A stretch of DNA of 64,000 bases from Gulosibacter sp. 10 (GTDB taxonomy: Bacteria; Actinomycetota; Actinomycetes; Actinomycetales; Microbacteriaceae): assembly GCF_900163695.1 (NCBI RefSeq), contig NZ_FUIC01000017.1:51309-115308 (forward strand). The letters are read 5' to 3'. Shown here piece by piece: positions 51,482 through 59,098 of the stretch (positions within the stretch are counted from its first letter, which is position 1; the number at the start of each line of letters is the position of its first letter). Both the position numbers and the translations under genes were made by a program. The notes under the pieces were generated by a model. It was not told where the DNA came from, made no database searches, and saw nothing but the letters and a program-made list of their open reading frames with translations.

Positions 51482-51595
51482 ACCCCCGATTCAAGCAGCT
51501 CGCGCGAGCCCGCCGCGCGGGGGAAAACCGGAATGCGGAGGCCGAGCGAGACCGCATCCGCCGCACCTCGCTCAGCCGCCTCGAGTGCGGCCGGC

Positions 51596-52108
51596 CTACT
51601 GACGGACCGCGAGCAGACCATTCTGCGAGTTCCAGATGCGGTCCTCGTCGATGGGGTCGGCCCCCTTGGAGTCGTCGTAGCCCTCGAGCGGCACGCCCGC
51701 CGGATAGTAGGTGCCCAGCGGGGCGTCGATCATCGCGTACTCGTACACGCCGTTCCCGTGATCCCAGGGCGAGTCGTGGGCCGTGATGTCGTACGTGCTG
51801 CCGTCCTCGTACGTCACGTCCGGCAGCTCGACCTCGAAGCACGTGCTCCCGTCGACATCGCACCACGAGCCGTTGACGGCTTCGGAGCCGGACTCCTGCG
51901 ATTCGGTCTCGGCCGGCGACGGCGTCTCCGCAGGCGCCTCGGTCTCAGCCGACGGCTCGGTCTCGATCGGATCCGGCGCTGGGATCGGCGCCTCGGTGGC
52001 CGTCGTCGACGACGGGGCGGGCGGATCGGATTCCGCCGCGCACGCGGAGAGCGTCAGCAGCGCGGTGAGGGCGATTCCGGCGGTGGCGAAGGCTCGGTTC
52101 GGGTGCAT
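51596..52108 (-). CDS. small lipoprotein of unknown function
   Basis: 170 residues from ATG 52108, with AGAAGGA upstream. Lipobox LSAC (Cys about 23), then a Pro/Glu/Thr-rich stalk of about 55 residues and a compact C-terminal domain with one Cys pair (SWCDVDGSTCFEVELP) and the segment YEDGSTYDITAHDSPWDHGNG. Probably surface-exposed. No family recognised. Confidence 0.78.
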   Translation of the reverse strand: MHPNRAFATAGIALTALLTLSACAAESDPPAPSSTTATEAPIPAPDPIETEPSAETEAPAETPSPAETESQESGSEAVNGSWCDVDGSTCFEVELPDVTYEDGSTYDITAHDSPWDHGNGVYEYAMIDAPLGTYYPAGVPLEGYDDSKGADPIDEDRIWNSQNGLLAVRQ

Positions 52109-52280
52109 GCATTCCTTCTCTCGGTCTTCGGAGCCGATCGTAGCGCCGGGCGCCTCCGAGTTCCCATCGACGGACCTCTTCGCCTGCCTTAGCGGTCCGG
52201 CTCCGAGCCGTGCTGGTGCGAGCTCGAACCGAGGGAGGCGCCGTTCCGCTTTCCGTGGAGCCCGACTCCGGGAAACGAAG

Positions 52281-52306
52281 AACACCCCCGGTTTCCCGGG
52301 GGTGTT
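52281..52306 (-). terminator. terminator after tRNA-Ser
   Basis: 11-bp stem AACACCCCCGG / CCGGGGGTGTT with a 4-base loop; on the minus strand it is followed by TTCTTCGTTT, a modest T-rich tail. Lies four bases past the tRNA CCA end. Confidence 0.8.
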
Positions 52307-52309
52307 CGC

Positions 52310-52399
52310 TGGCGGTGACGGTGGGATTTGAACCCACGGTGGAGTCGCCCCCACACGACATTTCGAGTGTCGCACCTTCGGCCGCTCGGACACGTCACC
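52310..52399 (-). tRNA. tRNA-Ser (anticodon CGA)
   Basis: Acceptor GGTGACG pairs with CGTCACC, then discriminator G and an encoded CCA. Anticodon loop CTCGAAA on stem CGACA/TGTCG gives CGA, reading UCG. A long variable arm and T-arm GTGGGTTCAAATCCCAC complete a class II tRNA. UCG is a favoured Ser codon in this GC-rich genome. Confidence 0.95.
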
Positions 52400-52562
52400 G
52401 GGGACAAATATACGCATGCGCATCCCGTCGCGCAAATCCCGGCCCCGGGACCCGCACCGCTCCGACCTGCGCGCGCGCCGTTCGCATCCCGCGCGGCACT
52501 CGGCATCCGCATCAGCGCACCGCGGCACCGTCGATGTCGGTGGCACGGCATACGCTTGCTGC

Positions 52563-53894
52563 ATGCCTCCGAAGTCCAAGACGCGCAAGCCCGCCTACGC
52601 CTGCACCGAGTGCGGGAACGAAGTCGTGAAGTGGGTCGGCCGCTGCCCCGAATGCCAGGCCTGGGGCACGATCGAGGAGACCGGCACCACCAAGGGCGTC
52701 GCCTTCCACGCCACCTCGTCCAAGCCCGTCACGAAGGCCCGCCCCATCACCGAGGCCTCGGGAGTGGATGCGAAGCACCTCCCCGTGGGCATCGGCGAGT
52801 TCGACCGGGTGCTGGGCGGCGGGATCGTGCCCGGCGCGGCCATCCTGCTCTCGGGCGAGCCGGGCGTCGGCAAGTCCACCCTGCTCATCGAGGTCGCCTC
52901 CCGCATCGCCGCCACCGGAGCCCGCGTGCTCTACGTGAGCGCCGAGGAGTCGGTGAACCAGGTGCGCATCCGCGCCGAACGCACCAACGCGCTGCAGCCC
53001 ACCCTCTACCTCGCGAGCGAGACCGATCTCGGCACCATCCTCGGCCACATCGAGGAGGTCGAGCCGGCCCTGCTCATCCTCGACTCGGTGCAGACCGTCT
53101 CCTCCTCCGAGGTGGATGCGCTGGCCGGCCAGCCGAGCCAGGTGCGCACGGTCTCCTCCGCCATGGTGCGCGTCGCCAAGGAGCGCGACATGCCCGCCAT
53201 CCTCGTCGGCCATGTGACCAAGGACGGCAACGTCGCGGGGCCCCGGCTGCTCGAGCACCTCGTGGACGTGGTGGCGCACATCGACGGCGACCGGCAGACC
53301 GCGCTGCGCTTCGTGCGCACGCTGAAGAACCGCTACGGCCCCACCGACGAGGTCGGCTGCTTCGAGATGACCGGCGACGGCATGGACGAGGTGCCGGACC
53401 CGTCCTCGCTGTTCATCAACGATCGCGATCAGCCCACCTCCGGATCCTGCGTGACGATCGCGATGGAGGGGCAGCGAGCCCTGCCCGTGGAGATCCAGGC
53501 GCTCGTCGTGAAGACCCAGGCACCGAACCCGCGCCGCGTCGTGAGCGGCGTGGACGGCAACCGCGTGGCGATGCTCCTCGCGGTGCTCGAACGGCGCTGC
53601 GGCTTCCAGATGGCCGGATGGGATGTCTATGTCTCGACGAGCGGCGGCGCCAAGCTCTCCGATCCCTCGGCGGACCTCGCGATCGCCATCGCGGTGGCCA
53701 GCGCGGTCTCCGAGAAGCCCGTCATCTCGCGGGCCGTCGTGTTCGGCGAGGTCAGCCTCGTCGGCGAGATCCGCGGGATCACCTCCGAGCGGCTGCGCGT
53801 GAGCGAGGCCGCCAGGCTGGGATACCAGCATCCGATCGGCTCGGCGCTCGGCACCGTGCGGGAGGCGCTCGACCTCGCACTCATCGGCCGTTGA
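52563..53894 (+). CDS. radA: DNA repair protein RadA
   Basis: 443 residues from ATG 52563 (MPPKSKTRKPAYACTECG). The zinc finger has Cys14, Cys17, Cys28 and Cys31 (CTECGN ... CPECQAWG). The ATPase has Walker A GEPGVGKST at about 98-106 and the RadA-specific KNRYG near 254, where Phe is usual and here is Tyr. The C-terminal third is Lon-protease-like (GSAKLSDPSADLAIAIAVASA region) without a needed protease triad. It helps branch migration in recombinational repair. Downstream and divergent to tRNA-Ser. Confidence 0.95.
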   Translation: MPPKSKTRKPAYACTECGNEVVKWVGRCPECQAWGTIEETGTTKGVAFHATSSKPVTKARPITEASGVDAKHLPVGIGEFDRVLGGGIVPGAAILLSGEPGVGKSTLLIEVASRIAATGARVLYVSAEESVNQVRIRAERTNALQPTLYLASETDLGTILGHIEEVEPALLILDSVQTVSSSEVDALAGQPSQVRTVSSAMVRVAKERDMPAILVGHVTKDGNVAGPRLLEHLVDVVAHIDGDRQTALRFVRTLKNRYGPTDEVGCFEMTGDGMDEVPDPSSLFINDRDQPTSGSCVTIAMEGQRALPVEIQALVVKTQAPNPRRVVSGVDGNRVAMLLAVLERRCGFQMAGWDVYVSTSGGAKLSDPSADLAIAIAVASAVSEKPVISRAVVFGEVSLVGEIRGITSERLRVSEAARLGYQHPIGSALGTVREALDLALIGR

Positions 53895-54221
53895 GGCGCT
53901 TTCGTCCTGGCGGCGGAGTGCCGGGAACCGCGGGAGCGACCGACGATCCCGATGGTGTTCTTCCGGACCTATGGCTTCTCCCGGGCGAATCGAACAGCCG
54001 GAACGGCCGGAGCGACCGGCGATCTGAATCGTGTTCTCCCGAGCCTATGACGGAGCGTCGGACCGTTTCCGTATCCACGCCCCGAAGCCGAAGCCGAAGC
54101 CGAAGTCGCAACCGCAACCGCAACCGCAACCGCAACCGCAGCCGCAACCGCAGCCAGCGTGCCGCGCACAGGCGGCGAAGATCTTAGGGTCTTGGGCGGG
54201 CCCGCCGAGGACCGTACCCTG
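53895..54221. other. repeat-bearing gap between radA and a small membrane gene
   Basis: 327 bases. A diverged 55-bp direct repeat (53920-53974 and 53997-54050, containing GGAGCGACCG and ACCTATGG/GCCTATGA) is followed by hexamer repeats at 54082-54153. No gene seen; the frame that runs on from radA's surroundings is repeat-driven. Confidence 0.7.
54082..54153. repeat. hexanucleotide repeats CCGAAG x4 and CCGCAR x7
   Basis: CCGAAG four times (54082-54105), a six-base junction TCGCAA, then CCGCAA/CCGCAG seven times (54112-54153). All units share the CCGnAR pattern, so they come from one hexamer that mutated and spread. Confidence 0.9.
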
Positions 54222-54434
54222 TCAGAAGTCCTGCTGGGCTTTCTCCCGCAGCCAGTTGTCCCACAGCAGCCAGCAGAACGCGCCGAAGAACGGTGCGAGC
54301 ACGACGAAGGCGATCCACACGATGAGCTTCGCCTCGTCCTTGCGGTTGCGATCCCAGATCTGCTTGATCACCACGAACCACAGCGCGAACAGCGCCAGCA
54401 GCGCGGCCAGCCCCACCACATTCCAGATGATCAC
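54222..54434 (-). CDS. small two-helix membrane protein (PLDc_N-like)
   Basis: 70 residues from GTG 54434, with AGGAGG upstream. Two membrane helices: VVGLAALLALFALWFVVIKQ and LIVWIAFVVLAPFFGAFCWLLW. The pattern resembles the phospholipase D N-terminal membrane domain found as stand-alone small proteins in actinobacteria. Function unknown. Confidence 0.75.
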   Translation of the reverse strand: MIIWNVVGLAALLALFALWFVVIKQIWDRNRKDEAKLIVWIAFVVLAPFFGAFCWLLWDNWLREKAQQDF

Positions 54435-54559
54435 GATGCCTCCTCAACGTCGGAGAACCTCGGCGCCATCCACCATACGGGCCGGATCCGCGGAACGACA
54501 GGAATATCGGGACACGATCCGGTTAAGATCCCGTGACACGGTCAGGCACCGCGCTGCGA

Positions 54560-55231
54560 TCAGACGAGGGCGAAGTAGGCGGGTGCCGACGTGATGCCCC
54601 CGACCTTGACCGTGAGGTAGTAGTAGGCGCCGTCCGCCACGGCCTCGGGACGATTCTCGTCCTCACACGTGTCCTCGCTCGAGCGCTCGCGCGACCACTC
54701 GAATGCGGGGGCCGTGACCTTCTTGTCCGGCGTGAGCTCCACCACCTGGGTCTGCTCATCCGTCTGGCAGTGCGTGGACACCCAGATCGTGTCCTCCCCC
54801 GACATGACCGTGTACACCTGCGAGGCGGTGCCGATGTCGATGATGCACGGCTGGTCGGACTCGTTCATCAGCTCCACTGAGAACTGCGGGGACTCCTCGG
54901 GGCCGTACGCCTCCGCGTCCACGACGGCCGTGACCGTGACGTCCGACTCGGTGCATACCTCCGGCGTCGCCTCGGGCTCTTCGGCGCCGTCCTCCCCGGA
55001 GGCCTCGGTCTCCTCCGGCGCCGATGTGGACTCGGGTGTCTCGGCGGGAGCGGATTCGGTGGCCACGGGCGTGGGGGCCGGCTCCGCAGCATCCTCGCCG
55101 CCCGAGAACAGTCCGACGATGGCGCTCACCAGCCACCAGATGCCGAGCACGAGCAGGATGAGCACGAGCAGCGCGACGAGACGGCGCCGCCGGTACACGG
55201 CAGGGCTCGGCTTGCCAGGACGCTCACTCAT
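54560..55231 (-). CDS. membrane-anchored exported protein of unknown function
   Basis: 223 residues. Basic N-terminus, one helix (RRRLVALLVLILLVLGIWWLVSAIVGLF) at about 17-43, an acidic Pro/Thr/Glu-rich linker to about 90, then an outside beta-rich domain with four cysteines (EVCTESDV, QPCIIDIG, THCQTDEQ, DTCEDENRP), likely two disulfides. The fold resembles small exported DUF4232-type proteins; I cannot name it with confidence. The upstream 905 bases carry several repeats. Confidence 0.75.
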   Translation of the reverse strand: MSERPGKPSPAVYRRRRLVALLVLILLVLGIWWLVSAIVGLFSGGEDAAEPAPTPVATESAPAETPESTSAPEETEASGEDGAEEPEATPEVCTESDVTVTAVVDAEAYGPEESPQFSVELMNESDQPCIIDIGTASQVYTVMSGEDTIWVSTHCQTDEQTQVVELTPDKKVTAPAFEWSRERSSEDTCEDENRPEAVADGAYYYLTVKVGGITSAPAYFALV

Positions 55232-55283
55232 AGCGCTCAGCGTACCGAACGGGCCACCCATTCCCCGGATGCCTCGCGGCGCG

Positions 55284-55342
55284 CGGATGCGTCGCACATC
55301 GTCGTTCTGCGATCCCCATAACCGCAGACTGCGACGCATCTG
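55284..55342. repeat. 59-bp palindromic element, copy 8
   Basis: Left end CGGATGCGTCGCA, right end TGCGACGCATCTG; one mismatch at the second base. Inner GTTCTG against CATAAC. Confidence 0.88.
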
Positions 55343-55417
55343 TGGACAAGTCGCCCCAAGCGGTCGACGACTCGCGCCGCGGAGCCCCGGGACCGCGGGA
55401 GCCATGACGGTGCGGGG

Positions 55418-55459
55418 CCCGGAGTCCGGGGTCCGGAGTCCGGGGTCCGGAGTCCGAGG
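55418..55459. repeat. 14-bp tandem repeat, three copies
   Basis: Units YCCGGAGTCCGGGG, YCCGGAGTCCGGGG and TCCGGAGTCCGAGG head to tail. Each unit contains the near-palindrome CCGGAGTCCGG. Confidence 0.88.
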
Positions 55460-55492
55460 CCCCAAACCCCTGACCCCAGCACCCAGAACCGG

Positions 55493-55541
55493 AACCTAGA
55501 ACCTAGAACCTAGAACCTAGAACCTAGAACCTAGAACCCAG
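55493..55541. repeat. heptanucleotide repeat AACCTAG, seven copies
   Basis: Seven exact head-to-tail copies (49 bp), much AT-richer than the surroundings. Perfect identity indicates recent expansion. Confidence 0.93.
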
Positions 55542-55687
55542 CATCGCGGCTCACCGGCAAACCGACGATCTGGGCTGCAGCCCCGGAGCGCACACTCACC
55601 GGCCGGGTCGCTCGCTCCATTCGTCGGTCCGGTCCAGGGGCGCGCATCGACACGTCAGGACTCACCCCTTTCGCCGGATCCCTCGTA

Positions 55688-55746
55688 CAGATGCGTCACA
55701 GATCGCGGTTCTGAAGCATCCATAACCGCAAACTGCGACGCATCTG
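55688..55746. repeat. 59-bp palindromic element, copy 9
   Basis: Outer CAGATGCGTC / GACGCATCTG, inner GCGGTT / AACCGC, asymmetric bubble between. Spacer CTGAAGCATCCAT. Confidence 0.9.
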
Positions 55747-55904
55747 TGTGTAGGGGCGGCGGCCCTGCCCCGGAAGCCGGACACCGCAGCGATCCGGAGC
55801 CCGGACACCCGGCATCGTGGCGTGCCGTGGCCGGGCGCCGGTAGCTCGTGAGCACGCGCCCGCAGCACCGGACGGACACGCCCGTCGTCGGCTGTCCCCT
55901 CACT

Positions 55905-55963
55905 CAGATGCGTCACAGATCGCGGTTCTGGAACCCCCTTAACCGCAAACTGCGACGCATCTG
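55905..55963. repeat. 59-bp palindromic element, copy 10
   Basis: Outer CAGATGCGTC / GACGCATCTG, inner GCGGTT / AACCGC; left and middle parts closely match copy 9 (CAGATCGCGGTTCTG), the centre differs. Confidence 0.9.
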
Positions 55964-56084
55964 TGGCGGAGGTGGGCTGGGACCGCGGGCGGCATCCCGG
56001 GCCGAGCGCGAGACCCGACAGACCGCGGGCGGGCCCGACAGACCGCGGACAACGGCCGGGAAGGACAACGGCCGGGAAACGGCG

Positions 56085-56120
56085 GACGGCCCGCATCCGA
56101 TCACTCGGATGCGGGCCGTC
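56085..56120 (-). terminator. terminator of the 5'-nucleotidase gene
   Basis: Perfect 16-bp stem GACGGCCCGCATCCGA / TCGGATGCGGGCCGTC with loop TCAC, 16 bases after the stop codon on the minus strand. Confidence 0.8.
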
Positions 56121-56136
56121 TCGGCGAGCCGGGAGG

Positions 56137-58884
56137 CTACGCCTTGCGCTGGCGGCGCATCACCAGGGCGGTCGCACCGAGTGCGATCGCGGCGGCCGCA
56201 GCGGCGAGGAGGCCGAAGATCAGGTTGCTGTCAGCACCCGTCTGGGCCAGATCACCGTCCTGGTCGGCCTGGTCGTCGCCGTTCCCGCCGTCGGCGTTCC
56301 CCGCGGCGCCGTCGTCGGCGCTGCCGCTGGAGTCGGCCGTGCCGTCGTCGCCGCTCGAGTCGGCGTTGCCGTCGGTGCCGCTCGAGTCGGCGTCGGCGTC
56401 ATCCGTCGGGGTCGGCACCGGGGTGTCGTCCGGGTCGCCGACCGTGAAGGTCGTCGATGCGGTGAGCTGCTCGGCGTCGGCGGTCGATACGCCCTCGGCG
56501 TCGGCCGGCACGTCCTGCGTCACCGTGAGGGTGTACTCGCCGACCGGGAACTCGACGTTCTCCTCGATGATCTCGCCGGTGGCCTCGTCGTACGTGCTGT
56601 AGATCAGCAGGCCTTCGAAGACGCCGTTCTCATCGGTCTCGAGCGGGTCGAGCTCGGCCTCGCCCTCGGGGGTGGTCACCGTGACCTCGACGTAGTAGTC
56701 GGGGGCCCAGTTCGCACCCGCGTACGGCACGCCGTCCACGGTCTCGGCCTGCGTGTAGTTGTCCTTCTCGGTCTTCACGACCGGCTCGGCCGCCTGGTCG
56801 CCCTCGGTGACCGTGAGGGGCACCTGCACGGTGGATTCGGAGGGCTGCGCCACGATCTCGAGCTCGTAGTCGCCCGGCTCGACCGTCTCAGGCACGGTGA
56901 TCGTCACCTGCGCCGAGTTGTCCTCGCCGTTCTCGGTCACGCCCTCGAGCTCGCCCGAGCCGATCTCCTCGCCGTCGAGCGTCACGACGACGCTCTCGTT
57001 GGCGACGAAGCCCTTCGACTTGAGGTCGACGTTCTCGACCGTGAAGGTGAGCTCGCCGCCGGCCTCGACGGAGGGCGCGTTCTTCTCGTCGTCGAAGTAG
57101 CCGTTGACGCTGAAGCCGTTGCGCGTGGTGTCGGGCTCGAGCGTCTGGTCCGGCAGGCCCTGCACGTAGGCCTTGAAGGCGTCGAGGTCCACGGAGCCGG
57201 TGTCGAACACCGACTCGGCGTTCTGCAGCGAGAGGAAGTTGTCGCCGCCGGCCGCGAGGAACGACGGCATGACCACGTCGTAGAGCTCGTCATCGGCGAT
57301 CGGCTCGCCGTCGATGTAGAGCGACGTGATGTGGTCGCCCTGCGAGGTCAGCGGGTCGTCCGAGGTGGAGCCCGCGTAGCTGTAGTTGACGTTGCTCGAG
57401 ACGCCGAGCTGCAGGTACGAGCGTCCCGGCACCTCGCCGTTCTCGTCGATCTGCCACTGCTCCTCGAAGACGTTCTTGAGCTCGGCGCCGCTGATCGTCA
57501 CGACCGAGAGGTTGTTCACGAACGGCAGCACGAGCTGCGCATCCTTGTAGGTGAGCACACCGTCGCCGTCGATGTCGGCGCGGAGCCCACCCGGGTTCAT
57601 GATCGACAGATCTGCGCCGTTCTCGGTCTCGGCGTTGGCCCAGCCGAGCATCGAGTCGGCCACCACGCCGCCCAGCGAGGACTCCTCGCCGCGGTCGTCG
57701 CGGGCCGTCGCCGAGCCGTTCTCCCAAACCTGCGCGGAGGTGATGTCCTCCTCGACGACGCCGATCTGCTCGGCGCCGAGGACCTCGGCCTCCTCGATCG
57801 CCTTGTCGCGGATGTCCACGACCTCGTCGAGCCGCGCCTGCGCCGACTCGCCGAGCGGCTCGTCCGTCGTCGTCCCCGCGGGGATGACCGAGGAGCTGCT
57901 CGCGCTCACCGTGCCCTCGTCGCTGATGTCGAGGACGACCTGGCTGACGTTACCGGCGTACTCGCCCGCCTGGATGACGGGCCGGGTCTGGCCCTCGTTA
58001 CCGCCGGGGACCGGGGCGTCGTACGCGTAAGCCTTGTGCGAGTGCGCGTGGAAGATCGCGTTGACCGCCGGGTCGGTGCCGTTCACGAGCGAGTCGAAGA
58101 GCGAGCTGCGCTCGGTGTACTCCTCGAGGCTGCCGACCTCCGTCTGGTTGAACGGCCCGCCCTCGTGGTACGAGGCGATGATGACGTCCGCCTCGTCGTT
58201 CGCGTCGTCCCCGTCGCTCAGCGCCTCGGCGACCTCGTTGACCGCCTCGACCGGATCGGTGAAGCGGATGTCGGCGATGCCGTCGGGGTTCACGCCCGAG
58301 GGGGTCGACGCGGTCACCGCGGAGATGACGGCCACGGTCTGGCCCTGGATCTCGTAGGTCTCGTAGCCCTTGAACGGCTTCGACCCGTCGGCCCGCAGCT
58401 CGACGTTGGCCGCGTAGAGCCCGCCCGCCTGCTCGAGCAGGTCGTTGATGCCCTGAGCGCCCTGCAGCACGCCGTTGACACCCTCGCCACGGTTGTCGTA
58501 CCCGTTGTCGAACTCGTGGTTGCCGGCGGTGAAGTGGTCGGTGCCGAGCGCGAGGAGCGCGTCGACGCTCGGGACGTCCTGCGCCACCGAGGACTCGAAC
58601 TCCGAGGCCCCGAACTGATCGCCGTGGCTGATGATCAGCGTGTTCTCCTCGCCGAACGCCTGCTCGGCCGAGAGGATCGTCTCCGCGAAGGGCTCGACCT
58701 GCGTGATCCGGCCGTGGAAGTCGTTGTAGCCGAGCAGGTTGATCTGCGTCGATCCATCGGTCGGCTCGATGATGTCCGGCGACGCGACGTCCGCCTGTGC
58801 GGGGAGCACGAGTCCCGTTACGGCGAGCGCGCAGCCGGCCACGGTGGCGACTCCGCCCTTCACGAGCTTTGGTACCTGAGCCAC
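56137..58884 (-). CDS. wall-anchored 5'-nucleotidase / metallophosphoesterase (UshA type)
   Basis: 915 residues from GTG 58884, preceded by AAGGAGG; an ATG at 58926 lacks a ribosome site. Signal peptide to about 31 (LVLPAQA). The metallophosphatase domain has LLGYNDFHG (Asp55, His57), GDQFG, GNHEFDNG (about 120) and HAHSHKAY; the 5'-nucleotidase C-domain has NPGGLRADIDGDG and FLAAGGDNFLSL. From about 600 come Ig-like segments, an Asp/Ser-rich stalk, LAQTG near 878, a membrane helix and tail RRQRKA, a class E sortase signal. It would dephosphorylate nucleotides at the wall, downstream of the nuclease gene that precedes it on the same strand. Confidence 0.92.
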   Translation of the reverse strand: MAQVPKLVKGGVATVAGCALAVTGLVLPAQADVASPDIIEPTDGSTQINLLGYNDFHGRITQVEPFAETILSAEQAFGEENTLIISHGDQFGASEFESSVAQDVPSVDALLALGTDHFTAGNHEFDNGYDNRGEGVNGVLQGAQGINDLLEQAGGLYAANVELRADGSKPFKGYETYEIQGQTVAVISAVTASTPSGVNPDGIADIRFTDPVEAVNEVAEALSDGDDANDEADVIIASYHEGGPFNQTEVGSLEEYTERSSLFDSLVNGTDPAVNAIFHAHSHKAYAYDAPVPGGNEGQTRPVIQAGEYAGNVSQVVLDISDEGTVSASSSSVIPAGTTTDEPLGESAQARLDEVVDIRDKAIEEAEVLGAEQIGVVEEDITSAQVWENGSATARDDRGEESSLGGVVADSMLGWANAETENGADLSIMNPGGLRADIDGDGVLTYKDAQLVLPFVNNLSVVTISGAELKNVFEEQWQIDENGEVPGRSYLQLGVSSNVNYSYAGSTSDDPLTSQGDHITSLYIDGEPIADDELYDVVMPSFLAAGGDNFLSLQNAESVFDTGSVDLDAFKAYVQGLPDQTLEPDTTRNGFSVNGYFDDEKNAPSVEAGGELTFTVENVDLKSKGFVANESVVVTLDGEEIGSGELEGVTENGEDNSAQVTITVPETVEPGDYELEIVAQPSESTVQVPLTVTEGDQAAEPVVKTEKDNYTQAETVDGVPYAGANWAPDYYVEVTVTTPEGEAELDPLETDENGVFEGLLIYSTYDEATGEIIEENVEFPVGEYTLTVTQDVPADAEGVSTADAEQLTASTTFTVGDPDDTPVPTPTDDADADSSGTDGNADSSGDDGTADSSGSADDGAAGNADGGNGDDQADQDGDLAQTGADSNLIFGLLAAAAAAIALGATALVMRRQRKA

Positions 58885-58938
58885 GTGGCCCTCCTTGGAT
58901 TTCTGTCGGAAAAGGTTTGGTCTCACCTAACCAGTATC

Positions 58939-58957
58939 GGGTAACGCACAGGTTAAG
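58939..58957 (-). promoter_or_regulatory. PHO-box-like direct repeat upstream of the 5'-nucleotidase gene
   Basis: On the minus strand, CTTAACC and CGTTACC occur 11 bases apart, about 55 bases before the GTG. The spacing and the TTnACC core resemble actinobacterial phosphate boxes, but the match to GTTCACC is partial. Confidence 0.3.
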
Positions 58958-59012
58958 CCCAGCCTCGTTTTCGTTTTCATGGAGACGGCGCGACGTCGAA
59001 CCCCGGAAACGA

Positions 59013-59045
59013 CATGCGGGGACGGGCCGAGCCCGCCCCCGCATG
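59013..59045 (-). terminator. second hairpin downstream of the nuclease gene
   Basis: 15-bp stem CATGCGGGGACGGGC / GCCCGCCCCCGCATG with one mismatch and a 3-base loop, 54 bases after the nuclease stop; acts as a backup to the nearer hairpin. Confidence 0.65.
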
Positions 59046-59051
59046 CGAGGG

Positions 59052-59089
59052 GAATCCGGCCGGCGAGCGGCTGCCCGCCGGCCGGATTC
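59052..59089 (-). terminator. hairpin after the nuclease gene
   Basis: Perfect 14-bp stem GAATCCGGCCGGCG / CGCCGGCCGGATTC with a 10-base loop, ten bases past the stop codon on the minus strand. Confidence 0.75.
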
Positions 59090-59098
59090 GGGGTGCGA

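Larger units (their letters stand above)
55232..56136. other. 905-bp repeat-rich region without genes
   Basis: Contains three 59-bp palindromes (copies 8-10), a 14-bp tandem repeat, a 7-bp tandem repeat and the terminator of the 5'-nucleotidase gene. It should also hold the promoter of the gene starting at 55231. No coding signature seen on either strand. Confidence 0.8.

Noticed and set aside
58906..58930. IdeR/DtxR box upstream of the 5'-nucleotidase
   Set aside because: The minus strand reads TTAGGTGAGACCAAACC, but it misses the consensus at about a third of positions and its symmetry is poor.
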